DNA from: Bradyrhizobium diazoefficiens
Lineage (GTDB): Bacteria > Pseudomonadota > Alphaproteobacteria > Rhizobiales > Xanthobacteraceae
Direction of reading: 5' to 3'
DNA length: 64,000 bases
NCBI RefSeq assembly: GCF_018129965.1
Contig: NZ_JAFCKW010000004.1
Span: forward strand, 248,001 to 312,000
Part shown: in pieces, positions 34,636 to 42,037 of the stretch
How the letters are laid out: each line of letters starts with the position of its first letter
How positions within the stretch are numbered: position 1 is the first letter of the stretch
The notes under the pieces: model-generated
Databases searched by the model: none
What the model saw: the letters and a program-made list of their open reading frames with translations, nothing else
What the model was told of the DNA's origin: nothing
Position numbers and translations under genes: made by a program

Positions 34636-35166
34636 ATGACCCCTCGTCTTCGTTACGACACCACCGCCAAAGTATTTCATTGGCTGATCGTCGCTCTCCT
34701 TCTGATGCAATATGCGATCGGCTGGCTGATGCCAGACATTCATCGGGGCATGACGCCCGGTGCCGGCATGATCTTTCACATCTCCTTCGGCATCACGATT
34801 CTCGTTATCATCGTGCTGCGCCTGGTTTGGCGGCTGACCCACCCCGTCGCGCCGGAGAGCACGTTGCCGCCCTGGCAGCGCCTGAGCTCCGGACTGGTGC
34901 ACTGGACGCTCTACATCCTGGTGCTGGCGACGACGTTGACCGGCTGGCTGTTCGCCTCGTTCCGCGGCTGGTCGATTTCCTTCTTTTATCTGTTTCCGCT
35001 GCCAATGCTCGCCTCGGACAACGCGGCGGCGAGCAAAGCGATCGACGGCCTGCATCAGGTAGCGGAGTGGACGCTGCTCGTGTTTGTCGGAGTGCATGTG
35101 CTCGCGGCCTTCGCGCACGCGGTCGTCTATCGTGACCGCGTCATGCAGCGCATGCTGCCGGGGTAG
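34636..35166 (+). CDS. cytochrome b561-family membrane protein
   Basis: 176 residues with four membrane helices and the b561 pattern: RYDTTAKVFHWLIVALLLMQ, MIFHISFGITILVIIVLRLV, LSSGLVHWTLYILVLATTLT and LHQVAEWTLLVFVGVHVLAA. Four histidines in the helices (H15, H48, H89, H154 or thereabouts) can bind two haems. These proteins carry electrons across the inner membrane, for example from quinol to periplasmic acceptors. ATG 34636 marks the start of homology; the open frame extends upstream without signs of coding. No partner gene is adjacent. Confidence 0.85.
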   Translation: MTPRLRYDTTAKVFHWLIVALLLMQYAIGWLMPDIHRGMTPGAGMIFHISFGITILVIIVLRLVWRLTHPVAPESTLPPWQRLSSGLVHWTLYILVLATTLTGWLFASFRGWSISFFYLFPLPMLASDNAAASKAIDGLHQVAEWTLLVFVGVHVLAAFAHAVVYRDRVMQRMLPG

Positions 35167-35326
35167 GCCGCTCCTGTAGCAATTCCGCCAAAGTCGGACC
35201 TTGCGGATCTGGTCTATACGGCCTTTAGCACGCTGGACCTCAGTGCCGCGAGCGTGGCCGACAGTTCGGTCGATCCTCCATCACCTGCATTCGCATCCAG
35301 ATCATCCGGCACCCATGTCCGAACGA

Positions 35327-36481
35327 TCATGCGCGATGTCCTATCAGTCCCACCCAACCCTGATAGGCGACGTAAAGACCGACCAAGATGATCAGAGCAC
35401 TGGACAGATAGGGAGCCCGCCGCGCCACCGTACCGAACCATGAGAAGCGTTTGGAGGCGTGGTGGACGCTGAGGGCTGCCGCCGCGCCGACCACCACCAG
35501 TGTTACGGCGAGCCCGATCGAGAAGCTGAGCACCAGCACGGCACCGAGTGCGAATTGCTTGAGCTGAAGGCACAGCAGCAGGACGGTGATCGAGGCAGGA
35601 CAGGGGATAAGGCCTCCGGTCAAGCCGAACATGACGATCTGCCCAGTCGTCACATTGCGGTCGGCAAACCTGCGGCGGATATCGTTGGCATGCGCGAGCT
35701 CATGGGCGTCCTGATATTCGCCTGACGAGATGTCAAGACCACGAAGCTCCTCATGCAGGTGGTCATGGCCGTGATCATGGTCCTCCACGAAGGACAGATC
35801 ATAATCATGCGTGTGGCCGCCATGACCGAGGCTGACACGCGCCATGAATTCGTGCGGCTCGGGAATCTCGTCGACGGATTCGAGATAGCCGCCGCGATCG
35901 ACGAACGTGAAAGCTTGGCGAGCGCCATCCGGCCGTTCCGTCGTCACCGTGACGTCCTTCGCGGACCAGGCCTGCCCCTTCTCGGTGCGAATGCGCCAGC
36001 GCGGCGGTACGCCGTCCTCAAAGACCTGCACGGCGATCACGCCATGGCCGGTGTCGATGTGCCGGATGTCTTCGCCATGACCGTGATGATGGTCATGCCC
36101 ATGGTCATGCGTGCCGCTGGCGGCCCTGGCGCGCTGCTGGTCCTGCCAGGTCCGCCTGAGCATCCAGAGAGCGATGGCAATGATGACCGCGGCGGACGCG
36201 AGCTGGAAATAGGGCTCAAAGCTTTCCGCGTCGACACCTTGCCAGAAATACATGCCGCCGAGCGCGATGATCCACACAATAATGGTGTGAGAGATCGTCG
36301 CCGCAACTCCCAACAGCACGGCCTGGGTGACGGTGCCGCGGATCGCCACGATGAAGGCAGCCATCAAGGTCTTGGAGTGGCCAGGCTCCAGGCCATGCAG
36401 CGCGCCGAGCAGGATGGCACTCGGGATGAACAGCCAGGCATGGGCCGTGCCCTGCTGGAGAAGTTCGGCAAAGGACGGCAT
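35327..36481 (-). CDS. rcnA: nickel/cobalt efflux protein RcnA (NicO family)
   Basis: 384 residues, six or more membrane helices. The NicO motifs are present: ILLGALHGLEPGHSKTLMAA, GVAATISHTIIVWIIALGG and FGLTGGLIPCPASITVLLLC. A cytoplasmic histidine-rich stretch (HDHGHDHHHGHGEDIRH) and a second one (DHDHGHDHLHEE) flank an inserted beta-rich segment of about 80 residues (VIAVQVFEDGVPPRWRIRTE, FVDRGGYLESVDEIPEPHEF) that E. coli RcnA lacks. It exports Ni and Co. It starts 9 bp after the CsoR/RcnR-family repressor gene and is cotranscribed with it. Confidence 0.9.
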   Translation of the reverse strand: MPSFAELLQQGTAHAWLFIPSAILLGALHGLEPGHSKTLMAAFIVAIRGTVTQAVLLGVAATISHTIIVWIIALGGMYFWQGVDAESFEPYFQLASAAVIIAIALWMLRRTWQDQQRARAASGTHDHGHDHHHGHGEDIRHIDTGHGVIAVQVFEDGVPPRWRIRTEKGQAWSAKDVTVTTERPDGARQAFTFVDRGGYLESVDEIPEPHEFMARVSLGHGGHTHDYDLSFVEDHDHGHDHLHEELRGLDISSGEYQDAHELAHANDIRRRFADRNVTTGQIVMFGLTGGLIPCPASITVLLLCLQLKQFALGAVLVLSFSIGLAVTLVVVGAAAALSVHHASKRFSWFGTVARRAPYLSSALIILVGLYVAYQGWVGLIGHRA

Positions 36482-36490
36482 CTGTGCCTC

Positions 36491-36769
36491 TCACAGGTAT
36501 TTGGTGATTTCCTTGAACTCGTCGATCGGCCGGCGCTGCGCGCGTGGCAGCGTCCCGACTGCCTCCTCGAGGCAGTTATCCAGGTGATCCCGGATCAGGG
36601 TCTTTTTGGCCTGGCAGACCGCCTTCTCCACGGCGTGGAGCTGTTGGGCGATGTCGACGCAAGACCGGCCTGCTTCGATCATCTCGACGATGCTGTGGAG
36701 GTGCCCCTCCGCGCGCCTGAGACGCTTCGCAATCTCGGGATGGCTCTGGTGACGATAGCTTTCTGACAT
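36491..36769 (-). CDS. CsoR/RcnR-family repressor of rcnA
   Basis: 92 residues of the DUF156 fold: HPEIAKRLRRAEGHLHSIVE, MIEAGRSCVDIAQQLHAVEK and IRDHLDNCLEEAV. The ligand positions are Cys37, His62 and Cys66, with the 25/4 spacing of copper-sensing CsoR, not the C-H-H of RcnR; histidines at 7 and 10 could add N-terminal ligands. Its place directly before rcnA points to Ni/Co control. The palindrome at 36780-36798 is its likely operator. Confidence 0.88.
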   Translation of the reverse strand: MSESYRHQSHPEIAKRLRRAEGHLHSIVEMIEAGRSCVDIAQQLHAVEKAVCQAKKTLIRDHLDNCLEEAVGTLPRAQRRPIDEFKEITKYL

Positions 36770-36779
36770 GGCATTATGC

Positions 36780-36798
36780 TATCCCCTTGGAGGGGATA
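36780..36798 (-). promoter_or_regulatory. operator of the rcnR-rcnA operon
   Basis: TATCCCCTTGGAGGGGATA has 7-bp perfect arms (TATCCCC/GGGGATA) around TTGGA. It begins 11 bp upstream of the repressor start. The same arm pattern recurs at 38280, 38306, 38829 and 38851. Confidence 0.8.
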
Positions 36799-37139
36799 TG
36801 GCAAGATACCGGGTGGACAGGATTTGACCTTGAGGGGGAACGCTAAAGTCCCGAATCGTCAAGCCCGAAATTGGCCTCTCGATGAGACACGGCCTTTGCG
36901 CATAGGTGGAGCATGATTGGAGCGACCATCAGCGAGGCGCGACGTTGGATGGCGATGGGAATATTTCGCCTGGCGGGCCTGACCTTGCGCGGCGCAATGA
37001 TCCTTCACCGGCAGCACAGGATTTCACACAGCAGTCTTCGAAACATCCTATCTGGAACGCGTTGGCTGGAACGGCTCGGACTCGTCCTCGCTCTCGGCCG
37101 CCGGCGAAGGCCCCCGAAAGTTGGACAGGATTCTTGCAA

Positions 37140-37841
37140 GTGAGCACATCGATCGATCAAGCCGCCCTCTGCCTCGGAACCGCTACGCTCATGGGAGCAT
37201 GCATCGGATTCGAACGCCAATGGCGGCAGCGAATGGCGGGGTTGCGCACCAATACATTGGTTGCGATCGGCGCGGCGAGTTTTGTAATCTTCGAGAGCCT
37301 ATTCCCCAACGACGGAAGTCCTACCCGGGTGGCGGCGCAGGTGGTTTCCGGCATCGGCTTTCTGGGCGCTGGCATCATCTTTCGCGAGGGGCTTCAGGTC
37401 AGCGGGCTCAACACCGCCGCGACCTTGTGGTGCTCGGCGGCGGTAGGATTGCTGTCAGGAAGCGGCCATCCACTGCATGCGGCGGTCGCGACCGGCTTTG
37501 TCATTCTGGTGAATCTGACCTTGCGGCCGCTGGTTCGTCTCATCAATCGGCAGCCGATCTCGCAGGCCGAGGCGGACCTCCAATATCGCATCCGGGTCGT
37601 CTGCGGCAACCCGGATGAGGCGCATATTCGAGCCCTGCTCCTGCACGGCACCGGCAATGCCCATCTCAGTCTGCGCCGGCTGGACAGTACCGACCTTGGC
37701 GAGAGCGGACGCGTCGAAGTCATCGCACAGCTCACGGCGCAGTCGAGCAGCGATGCAGTCCTTGAGCAGATCGTAGGTCGTCTCAGTCTTGAACCGTCGG
37801 TTTCGGCGGCAAGCTGGAGTGTTGGTCCTCTCCTGGAATAG
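37140..37841 (+). CDS. MgtC/SapB-family membrane protein
   Basis: 233 residues from GTG 37140. The MgtC core is clear: LGTATLMGACIGFERQWRQR, MAGLRTNTLVAIGAASFVIF, AAQVVSGIGFLGAGIIFREG and GLNTAATLWCSAAVGLLSGS, giving four or five helices. The C-terminal 100 residues form a soluble ACT-like domain (YRIRVVCGNPDEAHIRALLL). MgtC-family proteins help survival in low Mg and inhibit the F-ATP synthase in some bacteria. The frame is open upstream to 36906, but that part lacks homology. Confidence 0.88.
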   Translation: MSTSIDQAALCLGTATLMGACIGFERQWRQRMAGLRTNTLVAIGAASFVIFESLFPNDGSPTRVAAQVVSGIGFLGAGIIFREGLQVSGLNTAATLWCSAAVGLLSGSGHPLHAAVATGFVILVNLTLRPLVRLINRQPISQAEADLQYRIRVVCGNPDEAHIRALLLHGTGNAHLSLRRLDSTDLGESGRVEVIAQLTAQSSSDAVLEQIVGRLSLEPSVSAASWSVGPLLE

Positions 37842-37859
37842 CAATCATCGATAGATTGT

Positions 37860-38259
37860 CGGAGTGCATGCATGTGAATCCAAAGCTCGCCGCGCAACGT
37901 CTGCCGGACGTCGTGGCAGAAGCGTTTGACGGAGACCAAAATCCGGTCTGCGTAACTGGCCCATTTGAAGAGCTTGGGATTCTTGTTGTGCGGGTCGGTA
38001 CGGATGTCGGCCTCAAACTGCCTACCGGAAGCGCCAACACCTTGCTGAATCTGCCTTCTGATAACCCAGCGAACCAGCGCTCGATCTGACTGATCCACGA
38101 CGCAGAAGTCCGCTTAAGGTAGGCATGATAATGAGGCTGGCGGACGGTCCACGCCTTGATCTTGGATGTCGGGGGGGGCCATGTGTCCATAAAGATATGG
38201 ACATTGACGCCCTCAAGAATTCGAGCATACGGGCACGTAGGCAGTACGCGCGGGTCCAA
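37860..38259 (-). pseudogene. IS630-family transposase remnant, frameshifted
   Basis: Pieces of the DDE transposase C-terminal half are seen in two frames: SKIKAWTVRQPHYHAYLKRT and SASWISQIERWFAGLSE, then FEADIRTDPHNKNPKLFKWA and SYADRILVSVKRFCHDV. This order is typical of IS630 transposases; the catalytic glutamate motif (Q-x-ERWF) is visible. The N-terminal half is missing and at least one frameshift is present. It separates mgtC from the next metal-regulator gene. Confidence 0.8.
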
Positions 38260-38279
38260 GGAGGGTTATGAGGCCTCTT

Positions 38280-38322
38280 CTATCCCCTAGGGAGGATAGG
38301 TGATATATCCGGAGGGAGGATA
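38280..38322 (+). promoter_or_regulatory. two CsoR/RcnR-type operators before the 38338 repressor gene
   Basis: Site 1 (38280-38299) CTATCCCCTAGGGAGGATAG has arms CTATCC/GGATAG. Site 2 (38306-38322) TATCCGGAGGGAGGATA has arms TATCC/GGATA. They are 26 bp apart and end 16 bp upstream of the start codon, so the gene is probably autoregulated. Confidence 0.7.
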
Positions 38323-38337
38323 GGAGACATTAGATCA

Positions 38338-38604
38338 ATGCGTGACCACCCTCACCTTGCAATCGCTCGGCGCCTGAAACGCGCCAATGGCCATCTCGAA
38401 ACCATCATCGAAATGGTCGAAAGCGGCCGGCCCTGCGCGCAGATCGCCCAGCAATTGCAGGCGGTCGAGAGCGCCATCGAAAGCGCGAAGAAGGCGTTGA
38501 TCCACGACCATCTCAGTCACAGCCTGGAGCAGTCCTTCAAGGCGCATGGCCTGAAAAGCCAGGCAGCGCTGAAGGGTTTCAAGCTGATCGCAAAATACCT
38601 TTGA
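38338..38604 (+). CDS. CsoR/RcnR-family metal-responsive repressor, third paralogue
   Basis: 88 residues: HPHLAIARRLKRANGHLETI, IEMVESGRPCAQIAQQLQAV and LIHDHLSHSLEQSF. Ligand positions read Cys33, His58 and Ser62 with His61 next to it, plus His4 and His6 at the N-terminus. The third CsoR ligand is thus lost, so copper sensing is unlikely and another metal (Ni, Co or similar) is expected. It shares the C-terminal KxIxKYL ending with the rcnA-linked repressor, indicating a close relation. Operators precede it and also lie at 38829-38870, ahead of the genes leading to NRAMP-like carrier 2. Confidence 0.85.
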   Translation: MRDHPHLAIARRLKRANGHLETIIEMVESGRPCAQIAQQLQAVESAIESAKKALIHDHLSHSLEQSFKAHGLKSQAALKGFKLIAKYL

Positions 38605-38828
38605 CGTCGGGCCACAACTGCGCGGACCGACGTACGCCGACTGCCCGAGCAAGCTCACTGAAAGGGATAACGCCCCGGGCATTTGTCAGTGCTGCCTGCG
38701 ACCAGCGCGTGCTCTACTCGTCTCACCGGCCCGTTTGGGCCGGGCGGTCCTATCCGGATTGGACCGCATCGACAATCATTCGCAGCTAGCTGGAGGCCTT
38801 CGGCCCGCCGCTGACCTCCCACGATAAA

Positions 38829-38870
38829 ATCCTCCCGGGGAGGATGACGACTATCCTCCGTGGAGGATAG
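38829..38870 (+). promoter_or_regulatory. tandem CsoR/RcnR-type operators upstream of the NRAMP-like 2 region
   Basis: Site 1 (38829-38845) ATCCTCCCGGGGAGGAT has 7-bp arms around CGG. Site 2 (38851-38870) CTATCCTCCGTGGAGGATAG has 9-bp perfect arms around GT. A TTGACA (38881-38886) follows directly and may be a -35 box. Their arms match those before the 38338 repressor, so that repressor probably controls a rightward transcript here. Confidence 0.75.
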
Positions 38871-38993
38871 CTAAATTGGCTTGACAGGGTTCGAAAACGG
38901 GCGTACGGGCCGATCTGTGGTCGGAACCGATCGTTTCGACCACATTGAGAACCAAAGGCAATCTGAGTGGGGTCGAAAGGCTCCAGAAGGAAC

Positions 38994-39113
38994 ATGGGCA
39001 GTAGCATCTCTGGCATGGCCCGCTCCACGGCGTTTGTGGGGCTCGTGATGCCGCAGAAATTGAAAATCGACCGCGTCCGCTGCTGCGGCGTGAGAGTTGC
39101 CGGTCGCGCATAA
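38994..39113 (+). CDS. very small ORF downstream of the tandem operators
   Basis: 39 residues (MGSSISGMARSTAFVGLVMP, then QKLKIDRVRCCGVRVAGRA). AGAAGGA is only 2 bases from the start, which is close. The Cys-Cys pair is suggestive but nothing is recognised. It would be the first product of the transcript from the 38829-38870 control region. Confidence 0.25.
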   Translation: MGSSISGMARSTAFVGLVMPQKLKIDRVRCCGVRVAGRA

Positions 39114-39166
39114 GCGCCGCCCCATCCTCACCAGCCTGCCGCGGAACGCGGAAGTGGAGGTGAGCG

Positions 39167-39490
39167 ATGTTCGAAAGACTCGCAAAATTCCGGAGTATTG
39201 CGCAGTGGCTGAATACGCCGCTGGGCGAACCCGTTCGTTCCCATCAAGTCCAGTCCAATGACAACCGGCCGGGTTTTCGCCACCCGGAGGGCTCGGGCCT
39301 GCGTCCACACCACGCCTTGGCATGTCATTGGTTTCTCGTCCCCAGCGGAACGCACCTGGAGTGCCGGTGGGAGCTCGCAGCCGTCGGCGACCGGTCGACC
39401 GGCGGTCGAGGCAGGTCATCGCATGTCGCGGGCCCGCCCCTCGTCCCGGCCATCGGTCACATGGCTGCCCGCAAACAAATCGCCAGTTAG
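39167..39490 (+). CDS. hypothetical protein upstream of NRAMP-like 2
   Basis: 107 residues with GGAGGT 5 bases before the ATG. The segment CHWFLVPSGTHLECRWELAA resembles short W-H-L-V ... LECRW-type proteins seen repeatedly in Bradyrhizobium. The rest is low in complexity. There is no signal peptide. It lies between the tandem operators and the NRAMP-like gene, 36 bp from the latter, so cotranscription is likely. Function unknown. Confidence 0.45.
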   Translation: MFERLAKFRSIAQWLNTPLGEPVRSHQVQSNDNRPGFRHPEGSGLRPHHALACHWFLVPSGTHLECRWELAAVGDRSTGGRGRSSHVAGPPLVPAIGHMAARKQIAS

Positions 39491-39526
39491 TCGAAACGAC
39501 GGTCCCGGGCTGTACAGGTAAGCGCA

Positions 39527-41191
39527 ATGAACATGATCAATCCCATTCACAAAGAGGTCAGCCGGGCCGCCGTTCTCTACGACGCCCACATCGGCGACAT
39601 CCACGGAGCGCTCGGCACGATCCGGCACCATGATCATGGGCCGAGAAAGGGCCTTTGGGCACGATGGAAGACGCTGGTCGCGATCCTCGGACCCGGCCTG
39701 ATCGTCATGGTGGGCGACAATGATGCCGGCGCGTTCGGTACCTATACGCAGGCGGGTCAGAACTACGGCACCACCCTCCTGTGGACGCTGATGCTGCTGA
39801 TCCCGGTGCTCTACGTGAACCAGGAGATGGTGGTGCGCCTTGGCGCGGTGACGGGCGTCGGCCATGCGCGGTTGATCTTCGAACGCTTCGGCAAGTTCTG
39901 GGGTGCGTTCAGCGTGATTGATCTGTTCCTGCTCAATGCCCTGACGCTGGTCACCGAGTTCATCGGCGTCAGCCTGGCCCTGCGTTATCTCGGCCTGCCG
40001 CAGTTCTGGGGCGTCCTGGCTTCAGCCCTGATCGTGATGCTCGCCGTGAGCACCGGCAATTTTCGACGTTTCGAACGGTTCGCGATTTTCCTGGTGTTCG
40101 GCAGTCTGCTTCTGGTGCCCATCGTCTTGATGGTCCACCCGCCAGTTGACCAGATCGCGACCGATTTCCTGGTCCCGAAACTGCCCAAGGACAGCAATCT
40201 GAGCGAGGTGATGCTGCTGATCATTGCGATCGTCGGCACCACGGTCGCGCCCTGGCAGCTGTTCTTCCAGCAGAGCTATCTCATCGATAAACGGATCACG
40301 CCGCGCTTCATCCACTATGAGCGCTGGGATCTTTGCCTCGGCATCGCGCTTGTTGTCCTCGGCGCGGTGGCGATGATGGGCTTCTCGGCGGCGATTTTCG
40401 CGGGACGGCCGGAGTTCGGCAACTATACCGATGCGCTGGGCACCGCGGCGGGGCTGGAGATATACGCGGGCCGGCTGCCGGCGGTGCTGTTCGCGCTCGC
40501 CTTGCTGGACGCCAGCATTGTCGGCGCCGCCGCCGTCTCGCTGTCCACGGCTTACGCGATCGGCGACGTCTTTTCACTGAAGCACTCGCTGCATCGCAAG
40601 CCGTCCGACGCGAAAGGCTTTTACGGTGTCTATTTCGCGCTGATCATCATCGCCGCCGTGCTGGTGCTGACGCCGGGAACACCGCTCGGACTACTGACCA
40701 ACGCTGTGCAGACCCTGGCGGGTGTGCTGCTGCCGAGCGCGACGGTATTCCTGCTTCTGCTGTGCAACGATAAGGCGGTGCTTGGCCCCTGGGCGAATTC
40801 GCGGATGCTCAACCTCTTTACCGGAGCCGTGGTCGCGGTTCTTGTGATGCTCTCGATCATTCTCACCGCTTCCGTGCTCTTCCCGGACATCAGCGAGCAA
40901 TGGATCGTCGGCATCCTGGTTGGCGGAAGCATTCTGGGCATCCTGATCACAATCGGCGCCAAGCTGTTCGAGCATTCCCGCCGCCCGGCCGCCGCTCGGG
41001 TCAAGCCGAGGCGAGCCAGGCAGAAGATTGACGTTTATGACAACTGGCGGATGCCCCCGCTCAGCGAACTGCCTCCCGCCCGGCTCAGCGTGCTCAGCCG
41101 GCTCTGGATGATCGTCTTGCGCGGCTATCTCATTGTTGCCGGCGGCCTGGTCATCGTCCGCATCTTTCAGCTCGCGACAGCAGGCGCTTGA
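39527..41191 (+). CDS. NRAMP-like carrier 2 with altered metal-site motifs
   Basis: 554 residues and clearly paralogous to carrier 1 along its length. The TM1 motif is DNDAG (64-68) in place of DPGN, and TM6 has TTVAPWQLFFQQSYL in place of MPH. The N-terminal tail YDAHIGDIHGALGTIRHHD is histidine-rich and matches the tail of carrier 1 and of the 23.6-kb remnant. About 11 membrane helices are seen; the C-terminal part has a basic linker (AARVKPRRARQK). The cation is unknown; the CsoR/RcnR operators upstream suggest a transition metal. Confidence 0.82.
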   Translation: MNMINPIHKEVSRAAVLYDAHIGDIHGALGTIRHHDHGPRKGLWARWKTLVAILGPGLIVMVGDNDAGAFGTYTQAGQNYGTTLLWTLMLLIPVLYVNQEMVVRLGAVTGVGHARLIFERFGKFWGAFSVIDLFLLNALTLVTEFIGVSLALRYLGLPQFWGVLASALIVMLAVSTGNFRRFERFAIFLVFGSLLLVPIVLMVHPPVDQIATDFLVPKLPKDSNLSEVMLLIIAIVGTTVAPWQLFFQQSYLIDKRITPRFIHYERWDLCLGIALVVLGAVAMMGFSAAIFAGRPEFGNYTDALGTAAGLEIYAGRLPAVLFALALLDASIVGAAAVSLSTAYAIGDVFSLKHSLHRKPSDAKGFYGVYFALIIIAAVLVLTPGTPLGLLTNAVQTLAGVLLPSATVFLLLLCNDKAVLGPWANSRMLNLFTGAVVAVLVMLSIILTASVLFPDISEQWIVGILVGGSILGILITIGAKLFEHSRRPAAARVKPRRARQKIDVYDNWRMPPLSELPPARLSVLSRLWMIVLRGYLIVAGGLVIVRIFQLATAGA

Positions 41192-41400
41192 GAAGACCAG
41201 AGCGGCCAAGACTGGGTTGAGGGAAAGCACCGTTATCGCGATGGCGGGGCAAGATCGGCCAGAGCCAGGCAAGAGAGGCGACGTTCGCCGCACAGCTTGA
41301 CAGAAGCTTAAGAAATCAGGCGCTTTCTTGCGCGCCCGACCTATTCCAGCGGTCCGTCGTCCAATGGATCCTGCTCAAACGCGTCTCGGTTCGGAGCCCA

Positions 41401-41919
41401 TTACCTTTTGTGCGACTTGAGGAAGTGAGCAAATGCCTTCAGCGTGACGTCCGAGACGTGATGCTCCATTCCCTCGGCATCAGCCTCGGCGGATTCGGCG
41501 GGAACGCCAACCGCGCGAAGCAGGTCGACAACCAGCCTGTGGCGTGCGCGGACCCGTTCCGCTAGTGCGTGCCCCTGCTCAGTGAGGAACACTGCCCGAT
41601 AAGGCCGTGAGGTCGCCAATCCCGCCCGTTTCAAGCGCGAGATCGCCTTGATCGCGGTAGCATGAGATACGCCCAGTCTGCGCGCAATGTCCGTGGGACG
41701 CGCTTCGCCTGAACTCGCCAACAGGTCCGAAATCAGCTCGACATAGTCCTCGAACAGGGCCGTCGACTGTGCCGATCGCGTCTTGCCAAAGCGACGCGCC
41801 TGGATCAGCTCGGTCGGCAGCTCGGGTGTTTCACCGCTACCCCGGCTCACCTTCCCAGGTGTCGTCGACTGCAAGACCGTGATCCTAACTCGTTGGAATC
41901 CGATGCTTTGAGAGAACAC
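41401..41919 (-). CDS. mntR: manganese-responsive regulator MntR (DtxR family)
   Basis: 172 residues. The winged HTH is at about 60-105 (ARPTDIARRLGVSHATAIKA, ISRLKRAGLATSRPYRAVFL), followed by the metal-binding/dimerisation region (LTEQGHALAERVRARHRLVV, VPAESAEADAEGMEHHVSDV) with the family's E/H ligands. It is divergent from mntH with 118 bp between, and two MntR-type palindromes lie in the gap, one 22 bp from its own start. It would repress mntH when Mn is sufficient. The N-terminus before about residue 45 lacks homology, so the true start may be further in. Confidence 0.88.
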   Translation of the reverse strand: MFSQSIGFQRVRITVLQSTTPGKVSRGSGETPELPTELIQARRFGKTRSAQSTALFEDYVELISDLLASSGEARPTDIARRLGVSHATAIKAISRLKRAGLATSRPYRAVFLTEQGHALAERVRARHRLVVDLLRAVGVPAESAEADAEGMEHHVSDVTLKAFAHFLKSHKR

Positions 41920-41940
41920 ATTTGCACCATCGTGTCAAAA

Positions 41941-42010
41941 TGTAGCCTAAGCGACATCAGGTTGCCATTGACAACTACAGGTCAGCCCTTACTCTGTAGC
42001 TCATGCTACA
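41941..42010. promoter_or_regulatory. two MntR-type operators between mntR and mntH
   Basis: Box 2 (41995-42010) TGTAGCTCATGCTACA is a 6-4-6 perfect palindrome. Box 1 (41941-41956) TGTAGCCTAAGCGACA is the same with one mismatch. Box 1 lies close to mntR and box 2 close to mntH. TTGACA at 41968-41973 with TACTCT at 41990-41995 would be a promoter for mntH overlapped by box 2. Confidence 0.8.
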
Positions 42011-42037
42011 TTTTCATGTGAGGGCCGGACCGTCGAG

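Noticed and set aside
36906..37139. A 78-codon N-terminal extension of the MgtC-family gene
   Set aside because: Low-complexity sequence unlike MgtC; GTG 37140 starts the homologous region.
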